From: Bacteroidales bacterium
GTDB taxonomy: Bacteria; Bacteroidota; Bacteroidia; Bacteroidales; UBA4181
DNA: 5,710 nucleotides
Assembly: GCA_028700615.1 (NCBI GenBank)
Contig: JAQVSH010000132.1
Span: 1 to 5,710, forward strand
Direction: 5' to 3'
Shown one piece after another: positions 4,909 to 5,710 of the stretch (within the stretch, counting starts at the first letter, position 1; each line of letters starts with the position of its first letter). Both the position numbers and the translations under genes were made by a program. A model generated the notes under the pieces. That model made no database searches, was not told the origin of the DNA, and worked only from the letters and a program-made list of their open reading frames with translations.

Positions 4909-5710
4909 CTAAACCTTCTTCACCCCCTCCACCTCCAAATCCAGCTCATTAACCAGCAGCGCCAGCTCCTCCAAATAGCCCACATCTTCCAGCTCCTTGA
5001 TATTGTCCACACCCGCCAACAAATCCATATCGTACCCACCCACCAACCCCTTCAGCTTCAAAAAAGTGGGATGCATCCTGGGATCCTCATACCTCTCCAC
5101 CGGGGTAATGGCAATATGTTCCTTCCTGTGCTGCCGTATCAGCAGGTCCGCAATATCCACATGTTTCGCCCTGTCCTCAAAAGACGCCTCTTTCTCCAGT
5201 ACATCCGACACCGTAATGTCCAGCCCCCTGACCTGGGACAATTTCTCTTTCCATTCAGAAAAACCGTCCACATCCGGAAAAGCCACCACCTTGCGCCCCC
5301 TCAAAACTTGCAACCGGTCATTGAGCTGAGACTTCCCCCCGGTGGCTAGCCAGATATATTCCGGCCAGAAAGAACTGCAAATCACCGCGGTCTTTTCGCT
5401 TTCCACCAGGGCCACATTCTTGCGCGGGTATTGCCTCAACAAATGCTCCCCAAACAGGCACTGGGTCAACTCCCAATCCTCCGGCAACCGCAGCCCGGGA
5501 TCCCTGGACTGTTTCAAAACGGAGTGGACCCAGGTAATTCGCCCACCGGTTCCTTCATCCTTGATACGGTGCCCTGTCTTGCTATCATATTTCATGATCT
5601 TCCCAGTCCTGCAGCGTCCCTGGGTATCTATCTGGTAAAAAATCACGTCCCTTCTTTTGGTGACGCCTATAAGGTATTCTTTTACGATGCTGCCTGTGTT
5701 TTCCCTCCCG
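4909..5710 (-). CDS. TOPRIM / DUF6371-like protein, 5' end outside window
   Basis: The frame stays open to the right edge on the minus strand (first whole codon at 5709-5707), so at least 266 residues are present and the N-terminus is missing. The protein looks like a Bacteroidota DUF6371-type TOPRIM-like protein, a family seen in mobile elements and related to the nucleotidyl-transfer fold of primases and topoisomerases. Supporting motifs are IFYQIDTQGRCRTGKIMKYD near 5584-5643, VESEKTAV (the TOPRIM glutamate at about 5401-5403), WLATGGKSQL, and VVAFPDVDGFSEW with a DxD at about 5266-5274. The C-terminal part, about 4909-5110, is leucine- and glutamate-rich and unassigned. Family members often carry an N-terminal zinc-binding segment, which would lie beyond the edge here. 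A GTG at 5644-5646 could be misread as the start, but the upstream codons (VKEYLIGVTKRRDV) continue the family pattern. The gene is GC-richer (low-to-mid 50s per cent in sampled stretches) than the lipoprotein it converges with. Its biochemical role is unproven. Confidence 0.8.
   Translation of the reverse strand, partial: GRENTGSIVKEYLIGVTKRRDVIFYQIDTQGRCRTGKIMKYDSKTGHRIKDEGTGGRITWVHSVLKQSRDPGLRLPEDWELTQCLFGEHLLRQYPRKNVALVESEKTAVICSSFWPEYIWLATGGKSQLNDRLQVLRGRKVVAFPDVDGFSEWKEKLSQVRGLDITVSDVLEKEASFEDRAKHVDIADLLIRQHRKEHIAITPVERYEDPRMHPTFLKLKGLVGGYDMDLLAGVDNIKELEDVGYLEELALLVNELDLEVEGVKKV

Noticed and set aside
4997..5638. Plus-strand frames opposite the TOPRIM-like gene
   Set aside because: They overlap one another and the minus-strand coding frame, which carries the family motifs. 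None shows a recognisable protein pattern.
5644..5646. GTG as the start of the TOPRIM-like gene
   Set aside because: The frame remains open to the window edge and the upstream residues fit the family, so the true start lies outside.

Overview
The window looks like one end of an integrated mobile element in a member of the phylum Bacteroidota. Three things point there: a tyrosine recombinase of the Bacteroidota type, a lipoprotein built from BACON-like domains followed by BspA-type leucine-rich repeats, and a DUF6371-like TOPRIM protein of the kind found in Bacteroidota accessory DNA. Genus cannot be read from this sequence.

Layout, left to right. Positions 1-100 appear to be flanking chromosome: a perfect GC palindrome with a G-rich tail, then a strong hairpin terminator. 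Positions 101-118 (minus strand) read as the last 18 nt of a tRNA, most like tRNA-Leu, cut off inside the T loop. This is the expected footprint of an element integrated in a tRNA 3' end, so the element should start near 119 and run rightwards. Positions 119-342 are a regulatory or attachment region with direct repeats and a 10-bp perfect inverted repeat overlapping a candidate -7 promoter box. A complete integrase gene follows (343-1827) with its own terminator. Positions 1861-2216 hold no convincing gene but carry GGGACA iterations, a 21-bp-period tandem repeat and a small hairpin. A large surface lipoprotein gene (2217-4787) follows, with its terminator. Convergent to it, on the minus strand, is a TOPRIM/DUF6371-like gene (4909 to the right edge), whose 5' end lies outside the window.

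How the genes fit together (inference): the integrase would insert and excise the element at the tRNA; the TOPRIM-like protein belongs to the element's DNA-processing genes; the lipoprotein looks like cargo that changes the host cell surface, probably an adhesin or ligand-binding protein. The lipoprotein gene is visibly more AT-rich than the TOPRIM gene and than the 3' half of the integrase, so the window is a compositional mosaic. I see no clearly new defence system. The most notable items are the tRNA-type attachment site, the repeat arrays flanking the integrase gene, the A-B-A-B duplication of BACON-like domains, and a repeat-rich surface protein carried as mobile cargo.
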